DNA from: CAYWRZ01 sp964460845
GTDB taxonomy: Bacteria > Bacteroidota > Bacteroidia > Flavobacteriales_D > UBA2798
Direction: 5' to 3'
NCBI GenBank assembly: GCA_964460845.1
Contig: CAYWRZ010000006.1
Coordinates: 1-64,000, forward strand
DNA length: 64,000 bases
Shown here: positions 35,342 to 43,751 of the stretch, piece after piece
Position numbering within the stretch: the first letter of the stretch is position 1
Layout of the letters: each line of letters opens with the position of its first letter
The notes under the pieces: model-generated
The model's input: only the letters and a program-made list of their open reading frames with translations
Database searches by the model: none
Told to the model about the DNA's origin: nothing
Made by a program: the position numbers and the translations under genes

Positions 35342-37405
35342 TTATCGCTTCACGAACCGTCCTCTCCAGGTTCCTTTTTCGGTTTCGGCTATAATATAGT
35401 AAGTACCCGGAGGCAGAGTCGAAATATCAAAGTCCGTTTTTCCCTGCTCTGCTCTTATTTGTTGCCCCAAGTGAGTAAACAGATTTACCGACTGTATTTT
35501 CAGCGTGCCTGATAAATGGATTCTATCGCTGGCAGGATTAGGGAACAAGGTGAGAAGTGGCTGTATTTGCCCCTCATCTATCCCTACTCCCAAAAAGGGA
35601 TAACAGGCCGAAGTATCTGCACAGCCGAGGGTATTGGTTACAATTACCGCATAATTACCATTGGCATTGGGATGGAATATCTGCCCCGTCGCTCCGGGTA
35701 TGGGTATATTGTTATCGCAATCTATCCACTGGTAATCTCCATCGATCGAATCGGCCGCGAATGAGGCATTACCCACCGTAACGGAAGCTAAGGGATAAGG
35801 CAGCACGATGAGATTTACAGGCAAGGAACGGGCATAACATTCCTGGTTTTCTACGGCCGACACGTAATACGTTCCCGGCTGAGTCGCGTATATATAAGAT
35901 GTAGTTTCGCCGGTACTCCACAAAAGCTCGGGATAAGACGCGGAACTCAGCATAAGGCTGTCGCCTTCACAAAACACAAATCCTGAAGGTGCATCGATAA
36001 GCGGTACAGGTGTATTACATTGTCCGTACTGTGCGATGAACATTTTGTAGCCGCCGGAATGTACCGAAAAAGAAACGGTAGGATCAAAATAAATACGTTC
36101 CTGAAATCTTCCTACCACAAGTATATTCCCGCCATTATGAGCCTGTACGATATTCTGTACACGTACCTGCCCTGCAGTGCCACCCACAGGTGTGGCGCCG
36201 GGTTCGATAAGGGTTTGCCACAGCAAGCTACCCTCGTTCGTATATTTCTGCATCAGGCCTTTCGCATCGCCTACAGCCGTGCTTTGACCACCCGACACAT
36301 ATAAATTTCCCAACTCATCCGTTCGGAGCTCTTCATAGCTATCGTTCACCGCGTAATTGTGCGATTTTAGCCAGGCCAGGCTAAGATCGGCGGCATTGAG
36401 TTTTATCAGTAAAGCATCGGTATAGATAGTATTGCCCACTTTAGGGACCAAGGTTCCTTCTACCGTAATGCTGCCCTGATAGAACCAGCCGCAAAGGAAC
36501 ACGTTACCGGCAGGATCAACGGCCATAGCTTTAAGCTCCGAGCCGGCTCCTGTCATAGACAAGGTTTTACTCAGCAATACCGTACCATCCGGCGCATATT
36601 TGACTATTGTTCTGTTTCCCGCAAGTCGGTATATATTCTTGTGAATATCCTCTCTGAAAAATTCGACTGTATAATTCCAGTTTGGGTTGGCTGAAGTATT
36701 TACCACACCCAGACGCTTTAAACCAACAAGGTTTCCCTGCGCGTCGTAAGTCGCGTAAAAGGCGTCCACGCCGGTGCTCGTAGTATCGGTATTCACCAGC
36801 GAATCGCCGGTATGAAAGAAAATTTTGGTGTTAAACAACCCGCTCATACTGACCTGCCCCCCCTGCGCATCAATATTTAGCGCCGAAGAGGTACCTATCC
36901 GGTGATCGGGCGTATCGGTCATTCTCAACCATTGTACGTGACCGTTGGGGTCAAATTTAACCAACCCGTACGAAGACCCTCCTTCTACCGGTGGAACAGT
37001 GAGAGTATCCCATACGCTTCCCGATTGAAAGGTGCCGGTGATATATAAATTACCCTCTGCATCCACCACCATTTTATCGGGGTTATTCTCGTCCTGTACC
37101 CCTGCGATACTTATTTTTTTCGCCCACAGTACCTGTCCGGAAGGATCAAACTTGGCGATAAACTGGCTGGCCCCACCTGGTCCGGGGTGAACCAACACCG
37201 TACTGCCAAGGGTAAGTGTCTGGTTGGTACCAGACGAGCCGAATGCCCCCGCCACAAAACTATTCCCCTCTCCGTCTATTGCCAACAGACAACCCGTAGT
37301 GATTCCTGTCTGACCGATTTCCCGTGCCCAGGCAAAATCAGGAGACTGCGCAGTTGCGATAAGTCCGTAGAAACTCAGAAAAAAGAGCGTGAAAAAAAAT
37401 CTCAT
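35342..37405 (-). CDS. Beta-propeller-like (SBBP/NHL) surface protein with T9SS sorting domain
   Basis: 687 aa from the ATG at 37403-37405 that begins a signal peptide (MRFFFTLFFLSFYGLIATAQ). Residues about 25-460 carry repeated blades of the form AVDPAGNVFLCGWF, VDAEGNLYITGTF and LRTDELGNLYVSGG, typical of SBBP/NHL propellers. Then come an Ig-like domain (APSGFVFCEGDSLMLSSAS, LWSTGETTSYI), a second Cys-containing module (YQWIDCDNN ... GCADTSAC) and a T9SS sorting domain (LTLFPNPASDRIHLSGTL, LPPGTYYIIAETE). The YQWxDC module is shared with the RCC1 protein at 20215. A -7 box TATATTTG lies on the minus strand at 37485-37492. Probably a secreted surface protein. Confidence 0.85.
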   Translation of the reverse strand: MRFFFTLFFLSFYGLIATAQSPDFAWAREIGQTGITTGCLLAIDGEGNSFVAGAFGSSGTNQTLTLGSTVLVHPGPGGASQFIAKFDPSGQVLWAKKISIAGVQDENNPDKMVVDAEGNLYITGTFQSGSVWDTLTVPPVEGGSSYGLVKFDPNGHVQWLRMTDTPDHRIGTSSALNIDAQGGQVSMSGLFNTKIFFHTGDSLVNTDTTSTGVDAFYATYDAQGNLVGLKRLGVVNTSANPNWNYTVEFFREDIHKNIYRLAGNRTIVKYAPDGTVLLSKTLSMTGAGSELKAMAVDPAGNVFLCGWFYQGSITVEGTLVPKVGNTIYTDALLIKLNAADLSLAWLKSHNYAVNDSYEELRTDELGNLYVSGGQSTAVGDAKGLMQKYTNEGSLLWQTLIEPGATPVGGTAGQVRVQNIVQAHNGGNILVVGRFQERIYFDPTVSFSVHSGGYKMFIAQYGQCNTPVPLIDAPSGFVFCEGDSLMLSSASYPELLWSTGETTSYIYATQPGTYYVSAVENQECYARSLPVNLIVLPYPLASVTVGNASFAADSIDGDYQWIDCDNNIPIPGATGQIFHPNANGNYAVIVTNTLGCADTSACYPFLGVGIDEGQIQPLLTLFPNPASDRIHLSGTLKIQSVNLFTHLGQQIRAEQGKTDFDISTLPPGTYYIIAETEKGTWRGRFVKR

Positions 37406-37484
37406 AAAACCGCAGTTAACGACCGCTGTCCACCACACAAAATTTCATTTTGCACATTTTTATGCGGAAAGAAACAGCCGTAAA

Positions 37485-37492
37485 CAAATATA
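37485..37492 (-). promoter_or_regulatory. -7 promoter box upstream of the propeller-like T9SS gene
   Basis: Minus-strand TATATTTG, an exact TAnnTTTG match, about 80 bp before the start codon. No TTTG at the standard spacing. Confidence 0.4.
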
Positions 37493-37631
37493 CGCTAAAG
37501 CGCATTTGTTTTATCCGTCAGGGAAAAGAGGCACATAGCAGAAAACCCGGGATAACCGATAAGCATCTCCTGTTCAGCATACTATAAGTAAAAATCAGAG
37601 TAGCGTAATTTTCAACCAAAATACGAACCTT

Positions 37632-37970
37632 ATGTCGGAGGCTTACGTAAAACGGATTTTTATGGCTCCACCGCGACATAAAACTTCCGTTATCCGCGCA
37701 TTAGGACTCGTTAATATATTAATTACCGGCAGTCTTACAGTGGTAATAGCCGGAGTGGTATGGTCGGGTATGCAGCCCGATTCCCGTTGTGAGTTTTGCG
37801 CTATTCTAGTGATTCCCGGTTTGGTCATGCTCGGTATGCTGATACCGGGGTTTTATGCCCTTTCGGGGAAACGGCATAGGCTATATAAAAACGGAAGCTG
37901 GCTTAATATTATGAATATAGCCGCTATCGGTCTGTCTGTAGCCGCAGTCGTATTTAACCGCTTAGCCTGA
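37632..37970 (+). CDS. Small membrane protein of unknown function
   Basis: 112 aa. Three hydrophobic segments (LGLVNILITGSLTVVIAGVVW, FCAILVIPGLVMLGMLIPGFYAL, IMNIAAIGLSVAAVVF) suggest a small inner-membrane protein. No family recognised. A second ATG at residue 11 (MAPPRHKTS) could be the true start. A hairpin with a T-run follows the stop, which supports a real transcription unit. Confidence 0.55.
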   Translation: MSEAYVKRIFMAPPRHKTSVIRALGLVNILITGSLTVVIAGVVWSGMQPDSRCEFCAILVIPGLVMLGMLIPGFYALSGKRHRLYKNGSWLNIMNIAAIGLSVAAVVFNRLA

Positions 37971-37995
37971 TCTGTAAATAATATAACTTTTTTGG

Positions 37996-38018
37996 AAAAA
38001 GCTATAATGCGCTTTTTT
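37996..38018 (+). terminator. Possible Rho-independent terminator
   Basis: Stem AAAAAGC with GCTTTTT (7 bp), 8-nt loop, T-run of six. It lies 25 bp after the preceding gene. The remaining sequence up to 38267 is AT-rich and holds no credible gene. Confidence 0.5.
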
Positions 38019-38267
38019 GAAGTAAAACGGATATTTGATATAGCTTATAACCGGTATCCCGTTTGCGACAGCTAAAAAAGAGCCGGCATTTTTAGAACGC
38101 TGATAAAACGGCTCTACAAACAGAATAATACCGTATAATATTATAAAAAACGGCTTTCTGTAATTTCTTCGTAAAACGGAATTTAGTGTATAGTCCGGGT
38201 AAGAAGCACAAATAAAGTGCAGTTCATAGAAAAACTGCATACAGGTATAACCGAAAAACTCAACATC

Positions 38268-38423
38268 ATGGGCAACTTATTGTATCTCATTGCAGTAGTA
38301 CTGGTCATTGCATGGGCTGTAGGATTTTTTTCTTACGGCGCCACAGGACTCATTCACATCCTGCTGGTAATTGCTGCCGTAGCAGTATTGCTGAGAATTA
38401 TTCAGGGTAACCGCCCCGTATAA
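38268..38423 (+). CDS. lmo0937-like small membrane protein
   Basis: 51 aa from the ATG at 38268. The whole protein is two hydrophobic helices: MGNLLYLIAVVLVIAWAVGF and IHILLVIAAVAVLLRII, ending QGNRPV. This is the pattern of the lmo0937/DUF5670 family (W(A)(V/I)GFF.......IH.LLVIA...(L/I)LRII.G). Members are often found with YtxH and CsbD-type stress genes. It precedes a YtxH gene by 42 bp, which fits. Confidence 0.85.
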   Translation: MGNLLYLIAVVLVIAWAVGFFSYGATGLIHILLVIAAVAVLLRIIQGNRPV

Positions 38424-38465
38424 AATAAACAGATAAATCATTTATTAATTTAAAAATCAAGTATT

Positions 38466-38756
38466 ATGAGCTCCGGAAAAGTGTTAATAGGCGTATTGGC
38501 AGGTGTGGCTGCCGGCGCATTGTTAGGTATATTATTCGCCCCCGACAAAGGTTCGGTTACGCGTCGTAAACTCGTGAAAAAAGGCGAAGATTACGCCGAT
38601 GACCTGAAAGAGAAATTCAACGATTTCATGGGCATGATGCAGGACAAATTTGAATCGGCCAAAGAAGGCGCAGAAGATATGGTTCAAAAAGGTAAACAAA
38701 AAGCGGAAGAAGCCATCCAAAGAGGAAAAGAAAAAGTAAGTCCGAACAACTCGTAA
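38466..38756 (+). CDS. YtxH-domain protein
   Basis: 96 aa. An N-terminal glycine-rich membrane helix (KVLIGVLAGVAAGALLGILFAPDKGS) is followed by TRRKL and a long charged amphipathic helix (DDLKEKFNDFMGMMQDKFES, then KEGAEDMVQKGKQKAEE). This is the usual layout of YtxH general-stress proteins. Probably attached to the inner membrane with the helix in the cytoplasm. It follows the lmo0937-like gene and is closed by a strong terminator. Confidence 0.88.
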   Translation: MSSGKVLIGVLAGVAAGALLGILFAPDKGSVTRRKLVKKGEDYADDLKEKFNDFMGMMQDKFESAKEGAEDMVQKGKQKAEEAIQRGKEKVSPNNS

Positions 38757-38773
38757 CTTTTCCGGAATTACAG

Positions 38774-38812
38774 GTGGGCCTTTGCCTTTATACGCAAAGG
38801 CCCGCTTTTTTT
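38774..38812 (+). terminator. Rho-independent terminator after ytxH
   Basis: Twelve-pair stem GTGGGCCTTTGC with GCAAAGGCCCGC (one G-T pair), 7-nt loop, eight T. It starts 17 bp after the YtxH stop. Confidence 0.9.
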
Positions 38813-38840
38813 TACACGTTCACCTTCAAAAACCTCTGAA

Positions 38841-39182
38841 ATGAAAACACCCATAGAACTGGCCGAAGAACTGTATCAGAAAACAGAGGAATACACCCGG
38901 ACCAATATCGAGCTGATCAAACTCAAAGCTATTGACCTTACGGCCGCCGTAATTTCTACGCTGGCGGTAAACCTTATAATGGTGCTGGTATTTACACTGT
39001 TTTTTACGATGCTGAACATTGCCGTAGCTATCTGGCTGGGCACACTGCTCGGAAACTACGCATACGGCTTTTTTATCGTCTCCGGATTTTATGCGGTAAT
39101 CGGCGTTCTGCTGTATCTGTGCCGCAAAAAGTGGATAAAAATTCCCGTCAGCAATTCCATTATCAAACAAGCGCTAAAATAA
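38841..39182 (+). CDS. Phage holin-like (DUF1469/holin superfamily) membrane protein
   Basis: 113 aa. An N-terminal amphipathic helix (ELAEELYQKTEEYTRTNIELIKLKAIDLTA) is followed by two membrane hairpins: VISTLAVNLIMVLVFTLFFTMLN and WLGTLLGNYAYGFFIVSGFYAVIGVLLYL. It matches the DUF1469/Holin-X type of small membrane protein. In Bacteroidota these occur in housekeeping stress clusters and are not evidence of a prophage. 6 bp separate it from the next gene. Confidence 0.75.
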   Translation: MKTPIELAEELYQKTEEYTRTNIELIKLKAIDLTAAVISTLAVNLIMVLVFTLFFTMLNIAVAIWLGTLLGNYAYGFFIVSGFYAVIGVLLYLCRKKWIKIPVSNSIIKQALK

Positions 39183-39188
39183 GCTATC

Positions 39189-39620
39189 ATGAATGCATTA
39201 AATCCTGAGCAAGCGCTGAAAGAAGCCATTGCCGTGCTCGAAATCAAGCGCCGAAAAGAAGCCGAAGAACTGAAAGCAATCTTCCATGAAACCTGCCAAA
39301 GCCTAAAGCCCGGTAACCTGATGAAGCTGGGGCTGCGCGAGGTCACCGAAAAAGGAGAAGTGAGAGACAATCTTATCAATACCTCTATCGGCGTGGCAGC
39401 CGGTTTTCTCTCCAAAAAGCTGATCGCAGGCGGCTCTGCAGGGCTTGTACGAAAAGGCCTGGGCTCGCTGGCTCAACTCGGTGTCACCTATCTCGTATCG
39501 CGCGATTCCGGAGGAATCACATCGGCCGGAATAAACCTCCTTAGCAGCCTGTTCGGTCGGAAGAAAAAAAATGCTCCCGAAGAAGAGGAAGACGAAGAAG
39601 GCTCTACCTATAAGGAGTAA
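39189..39620 (+). CDS. Conserved protein often paired with YtxH/holin-like genes, function unknown
   Basis: 143 aa. A helical N-terminus (EQALKEAIAVLEIKRRKEAEELKAIFHET) is followed by SLKPGNLMKLGLREVTEKGEVRDNLINTSIGVAAGFLSKKLIAGGSAG, where the glycine/alanine-rich part may insert in a membrane. It ends with a basic patch and an acidic tail (GRKKKNAPEEEEDEEG). No named domain. It is nearly contiguous with the holin-like gene and lies 59 bp before the AI-2E permease gene. Confidence 0.7.
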   Translation: MNALNPEQALKEAIAVLEIKRRKEAEELKAIFHETCQSLKPGNLMKLGLREVTEKGEVRDNLINTSIGVAAGFLSKKLIAGGSAGLVRKGLGSLAQLGVTYLVSRDSGGITSAGINLLSSLFGRKKKNAPEEEEDEEGSTYKE

Positions 39621-39679
39621 GCGCTCCTCCACCCTGAGTTACTGATTATACAAAACTCTCAACTCAACCCTATTTAGCC

Positions 39680-40789
39680 GTGATCAACGAAACGCCTTCC
39701 GTGCGTCTGCCTTTCTATCTGAAAGCGGCACAAATCACCCTGGGCATTCTTGCCTTTTTTTACATTCTCTACATCGGACAACACATTATTGTTCCGCTTG
39801 TTTTTTCGGCAGTGATCGCTATCCTGCTCAACCCGGTAGTGAATTTCCTGCACCGAAAAGGAGTTAACCGAATTATCGCCATTCTGCTGGCCATTGTCGC
39901 CACGATCCTTCTAACCGCTGCCCTGCTCACGTTCCTTATCGCACAGTCGGCCAAATTTGCCGAAACGTTTCCCTTAGTCAAAGACAAATTTCTGCTGCTA
40001 CTCGAAGAATGCATCAACTGGCTCTCGCAACGTTTTAACATTGAAGCCGAAAAAATCTACAATTGGCTCGATAAAATGCGGGGCGAAGGAATGAATCAAA
40101 GCTCTGCCATGATCGGCCAAACGGTGACTACCCTGACCGGTATTATCGTAAATATGCTGCTGATTCCAATTTATATCTTCATGATGCTTTTCTATAAATC
40201 GCTGCTGCTCGATTTTATCGCACAACTTTTTTCGCGCGATAAGCACGGCGCAGTAATAGAAGTGCTCGACGAAACCAAAAAGCTTATCCAAAGCTACCTT
40301 GTCGGACTCCTGCTCGAAGCGGGTATCGTGGCTATTATGAGCGCTGCCGGACTCCTTATATTAGGCGTGGATTATGCCATTCTGCTCGGGGTGCTCAACG
40401 CCCTGATGAATTTTATTCCTTATATCGGAGGCGTGATCGGTGTGGCGCTGCCCGCAATTGTAGCACTTACTACCCAAACTCCGCTTACGGCTCTGCTGGT
40501 AGTAGCGGTCCTAATCTTCATTCAGTTTGTGGATAACAACTATATCGTACCGAAAATAGTAGCATCGAAGGTGAAGATCAACGCCCTGGTTTCTATTGTC
40601 GTGGTACTTATAGGCGGCGCGCTATGGGGAGTATCGGGAATGTTTCTATCTATCCCGCTTACGGCCATTGTGAAAGTGATTTTCGACCGGATCGATTCGC
40701 TCAAAGCCTGGGGATTCCTGCTGGGCGATAACCTTCCGCCTCCCGGCAAAAACATTTTCAGCTTTATTACCAGCCGGAGAAAAAAATAA
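39680..40789 (+). CDS. AI-2E/YdiK-family permease
   Basis: 369 aa, starting at a GTG (39680) with no nearby ATG. N-terminal helices LPFYLKAAQITLGILAFFYILYIGQ and IIVPLVFSAVIAILLNPVVNFLHRKGVNR open the family fold. VGLLLEAGIVAIMSAAGLLILGVDYAILLGVLNALMNFIPYIGGVIG is the characteristic motif (G.......L..L.N.IPY.G). DNNYIVPKIVASKVKINALVSIVVVLIGGALWG is the C-terminal motif. The family includes exporters and Na+/H+ antiporters; AI-2 export is not implied. Last gene of the cluster, ending 3 bp from the convergent desaturase stop. Confidence 0.88.
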   Translation: MINETPSVRLPFYLKAAQITLGILAFFYILYIGQHIIVPLVFSAVIAILLNPVVNFLHRKGVNRIIAILLAIVATILLTAALLTFLIAQSAKFAETFPLVKDKFLLLLEECINWLSQRFNIEAEKIYNWLDKMRGEGMNQSSAMIGQTVTTLTGIIVNMLLIPIYIFMMLFYKSLLLDFIAQLFSRDKHGAVIEVLDETKKLIQSYLVGLLLEAGIVAIMSAAGLLILGVDYAILLGVLNALMNFIPYIGGVIGVALPAIVALTTQTPLTALLVVAVLIFIQFVDNNYIVPKIVASKVKINALVSIVVVLIGGALWGVSGMFLSIPLTAIVKVIFDRIDSLKAWGFLLGDNLPPPGKNIFSFITSRRKK

Positions 40790-40792
40790 AGC

Positions 40793-41902
40793 TTATCCTA
40801 CCACAGGAACAGCTACCGGCTCTTCTTCCGCACGCCCCAACTGTTTCAGCATACGCAGATGTGAAGCAAAGGCATGGGCAAAGGTGGGCTTTATATTATA
40901 AACAATTCCGAACTCGGCCGCAGTACGCTCTACGATAGGAGAAATCTGACGATAGTGAATATGGCAGATATTGGGAAACAAATGATGCTCTATTTGAAAA
41001 TTGAGCCCGCCGGTGTACCAGTTCAGCCAACGGCTGCGACGAGCGAAATTGGCGGTAGTATCGAGCTGATGAATGGCCCACTCGTTCTCTACGTTTCCTT
41101 CTTCGTTAAGCAGCGGCTGCGAAGCACCTTCTACAATATGAGCCATTTGGAATACCACGCTCATAATCATACCTGCGGTCAAGTGGGTCAACAGAAAGCC
41201 AAGCAGAATCTGCCACCAGGAAAAATCTGTCAGCAAAAACGGAAGACCTACAAATACGCCCAGGTATAGAGCTTTGGCGATCGAAAGCTTGATCAGCTCT
41301 TTCGCAGGACTAGCGTTTTGCTGGCGCGTAAGCCCTGTTTTATTGTAATGGTGAAGTTGCGGAAAATCTTTAAACAGCTTGGAAAGCGTCATCAGGCTGT
41401 ACAAAAACAAGGCATACAGATGCTGAAAACGGTGCACTTTGTGAAGCGGTGCATGACGCGACAAGCGGATAATAGCCTTCGAAGCAATGTCTTCGTCGTG
41501 CCCGTCGATATTGGTAAAAGTATGGTGTAAAATATTATGCTGCACTTTCCAGGTGAATACACTGCCTCCCAGCAGATACATCGTATTGCTCATCAGGTCG
41601 TTCAGCCATTTTTTGCGCGAAAAAGAACCGTGCATTGCATCGTGCATCACCGACATACCCGTACCTGCAAGCCCGATGCCTATTACTACCGAAAAAAGCA
41701 GCATCAACCAGGGACTTAAAGGTAATGTAAGAATAAGTATAAAAGGAACGAGGTACATCGATAACATCAGTATCGATTTAATTTTCATCACCTTATTTCC
41801 TTTGGGAGAAATGCCGTTTTCCTTAAAATAAAGATTTACGTTTTTTCTCAGTGTGCTGGAAAACTGAGCTCTGTCTTTACTGACAAATCGGACGGTATTC
41901 AT
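40793..41902 (-). CDS. Front-end acyl-lipid fatty acid desaturase
   Basis: 369 aa from the ATG at 41900-41902; 18 codons of open frame upstream are ignored. Membrane di-iron enzyme with three histidine boxes: HDAMHGS (about residue 87), QHNILHH (about 121) and QIEHHLFP near 310. Q in place of the first H in the third box is the mark of front-end (delta-5/6 type) desaturases. No cytochrome b5 domain is fused, as usual in bacteria, so an external ferredoxin or b5 must supply electrons. Several membrane helices. A CAAAAATA motif at 42042-42049 (minus-strand TATTTTTG) may be its -7 box. The remaining 296 bp to ribD hold no gene. Confidence 0.9.
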   Translation of the reverse strand: MNTVRFVSKDRAQFSSTLRKNVNLYFKENGISPKGNKVMKIKSILMLSMYLVPFILILTLPLSPWLMLLFSVVIGIGLAGTGMSVMHDAMHGSFSRKKWLNDLMSNTMYLLGGSVFTWKVQHNILHHTFTNIDGHDEDIASKAIIRLSRHAPLHKVHRFQHLYALFLYSLMTLSKLFKDFPQLHHYNKTGLTRQQNASPAKELIKLSIAKALYLGVFVGLPFLLTDFSWWQILLGFLLTHLTAGMIMSVVFQMAHIVEGASQPLLNEEGNVENEWAIHQLDTTANFARRSRWLNWYTGGLNFQIEHHLFPNICHIHYRQISPIVERTAAEFGIVYNIKPTFAHAFASHLRMLKQLGRAEEEPVAVPVVG

Positions 41903-42198
41903 AACAAACCAGTAATGTCCTGCTCCTTTACAACAAAGGGGAAAGACGGGATGCAAACAAAAACTTATGAAGGGAAAACAAAACTGAACGCAGGAACCTT
42001 ACCTAAGTAAAACCGGAAAACAGGGTTTTTCCTTTCGTTTGCAAAAATAAGAATAATTTTTAAAAAAAAAGCAGTGCGGAAAAGACCTTGCCCAACTTGA
42101 TTTAATATGCATGAAAACCAATAAATTAATACGCTCCACCCTCCCTTTCTCCCAAGCCCCGGCCTACTTCTACCCATAAGTTTTTATCTTCGTAACGC

Positions 42199-43239
42199 AT
42201 GGCTCAGGCTCACGAATTTTATATGCTGCGCTGCCTGCAGTTGGCAGCTCAAGCCAAAGGCATGGTAGCCCCCAATCCTTTGGTGGGTTGCGTAATTGTA
42301 CACGAAAACAGGGTTATCGGCGAAGGTTACCATCACCGTTACGGTGGTCCGCACGCCGAAGTGGAAGCCATAAACCGGGTCGAAAACCGGGAGCTGCTGC
42401 GGCAAGCCACACTTTATGTGAACCTTGAGCCCTGCGCACATTACGGGAAAACACCACCCTGCGCCGATCTTATTTTGGAAACGGGAATCCCCGAAGTAGT
42501 AGTGGCCTGTGCCGATCCTTTCGAGGCAGTCAATGGTAAAGGTATTGCCCGGCTGCGCGAAGCGGGCGTGAAAGTACATACCGGCGTGCTTGAACGGGAA
42601 GCACGTTTCCTGAATCGCCGCTTTTTCACGTTTCACGAAAAAAAACGCCCGTATATCCTCCTGAAATGGGCACAGACCGCCGACGGATTTATCGATCGGA
42701 AAAGAACTTCTGAAATCCCCGTGCAATATCCCATAAGCGGTTTGCAAAGTCGCGAACTGACGCACCGTTGGCGTACGCAGGAAAGCGCTATTCTGGTAGG
42801 TACACGTACGGTACTGCACGACAATCCGCAGCTTACCGCACGACTTTACAGCGGCCCTCAGCCCCTGCGTATTGCTTTCGATCGCAAGCTCGAAATACCC
42901 GAATCTTTTCACCTGTACGACGGCAGCGCAGCTACCTGGATACTCAACAGCTTAAAAGAGGATCAAGGCCGTACCGTTCGCTACCGTAAAATCGATTTCA
43001 GCCGGAGCATAGAAGAACTCTGCCAGCTCCTTTTTCAGGAAAACATACACTCGCTACTCGTAGAAGGCGGGAGCCACACGCTGCAATCGTTTATCGATAG
43101 CGGATACTGCGACGAAATACGAGTATTTGTCGCCCCCCTTATTTTTAATGAAGGATTAAAAGCTCCTTTTTTACCCCTCCTCCCCAACCGGAAAGAGGCG
43201 ATAGGAAAGGATTTTATGTTTACCTATTATTCTTTCTGA
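42199..43239 (+). CDS. ribD: Riboflavin biosynthesis deaminase/reductase
   Basis: 346 aa, both domains present. The deaminase domain has GGPHAEVEAI (catalytic HAE) near residue 54 and NLEPCAHYGKTPPCADLI (zinc Cys residues). MLRCLQLAAQAKGMVAPNPLVGCVIV opens the domain. The reductase domain begins near residue 150 (RPYILLKWAQTADGFI) and includes ESAILVGTRTVLHDNPQLTAR and SLLVEGGSHTLQSFI for NADPH. It converts diaminohydroxyribosylaminopyrimidine phosphate to the ribitylamino form in two steps. Other rib genes are not adjacent. Confidence 0.95.
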   Translation: MAQAHEFYMLRCLQLAAQAKGMVAPNPLVGCVIVHENRVIGEGYHHRYGGPHAEVEAINRVENRELLRQATLYVNLEPCAHYGKTPPCADLILETGIPEVVVACADPFEAVNGKGIARLREAGVKVHTGVLEREARFLNRRFFTFHEKKRPYILLKWAQTADGFIDRKRTSEIPVQYPISGLQSRELTHRWRTQESAILVGTRTVLHDNPQLTARLYSGPQPLRIAFDRKLEIPESFHLYDGSAATWILNSLKEDQGRTVRYRKIDFSRSIEELCQLLFQENIHSLLVEGGSHTLQSFIDSGYCDEIRVFVAPLIFNEGLKAPFLPLLPNRKEAIGKDFMFTYYSF

Positions 43240-43379
43240 TCGGTAAACAGGAAACGAATAGGATGAAAAATAAGGTATCGGAGTAATACGTATTTTTATT
43301 ACCTTTCGGCCACTACTTGCTTGTGCTTTGTCAACCTTATGATCGGTTGCATGAAAATAATGTCTGCTAATTATATTTT

Positions 43380-43739
43380 ATGCCTGACCTTAAAAAGCAC
43401 GTACTGGCACTTATTAATTTGGTGGAAGAACGCCAGGTGGAAGAAGCTATAGATCGTTTTTACGATGAGCATATCGTTTCTCACGAAAACGAAAATGCAC
43501 CTACAGTAGGGCTCGAAGAATACCGAAAAACGGTAAAGCGCCTTATTCAAAACCGGAGCAATCATCAGGTAAAGCACAAGCACTTTATTATCAGCGACGG
43601 TATGGCGGTTATCGAATGGCATTACCAGTTCGACCTGCAGGGTTTAGGTAAAATGGAATACGATCAGGTATCGGTACAACGCTGGAAAAACGGAAAAATC
43701 GTGCACGAAAGGCACCATTACCGTACCGCCAGATGGTGA
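43380..43739 (+). CDS. SnoaL-like (NTF2 fold) protein
   Basis: 119 aa. Starts with a helix (LKKHVLALINLVEERQVEEAIDRFYDEHIVSHENENA) and continues with strands VKHKHFIISDGMAVIEWHYQFDLQGLGKMEYDQVSVQRWKNGKIVHERHHYRT. This is the usual order of a small NTF2-like/SnoaL domain, with Asp, Trp and His lining a pocket. Members may be isomerases, hydrolases or binding proteins; no function can be given. Convergent with the saccharopine dehydrogenase gene, 12 bp apart. Confidence 0.8.
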   Translation: MPDLKKHVLALINLVEERQVEEAIDRFYDEHIVSHENENAPTVGLEEYRKTVKRLIQNRSNHQVKHKHFIISDGMAVIEWHYQFDLQGLGKMEYDQVSVQRWKNGKIVHERHHYRTARW

Positions 43740-43751
43740 GTAAAGCGGCTT

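Noticed and set aside
37962..38240. 92-codon minus-strand reading frame between two membrane-protein genes
   Set aside because: AT-driven composition rich in F, Y, I and K, overlapping a terminator hairpin; no domain and no conserved feature.
38841..39182. Prophage remnant because of a holin-like gene
   Set aside because: The gene lies in a YtxH/lmo0937 stress cluster. No integrase, capsid, tail or lysin genes are nearby, and no att repeats were seen.
39680..40789. Evidence for AI-2 quorum sensing
   Set aside because: The AI-2E family name is misleading; most members are unrelated permeases, and no luxS or AI-2 receptor is in the window.
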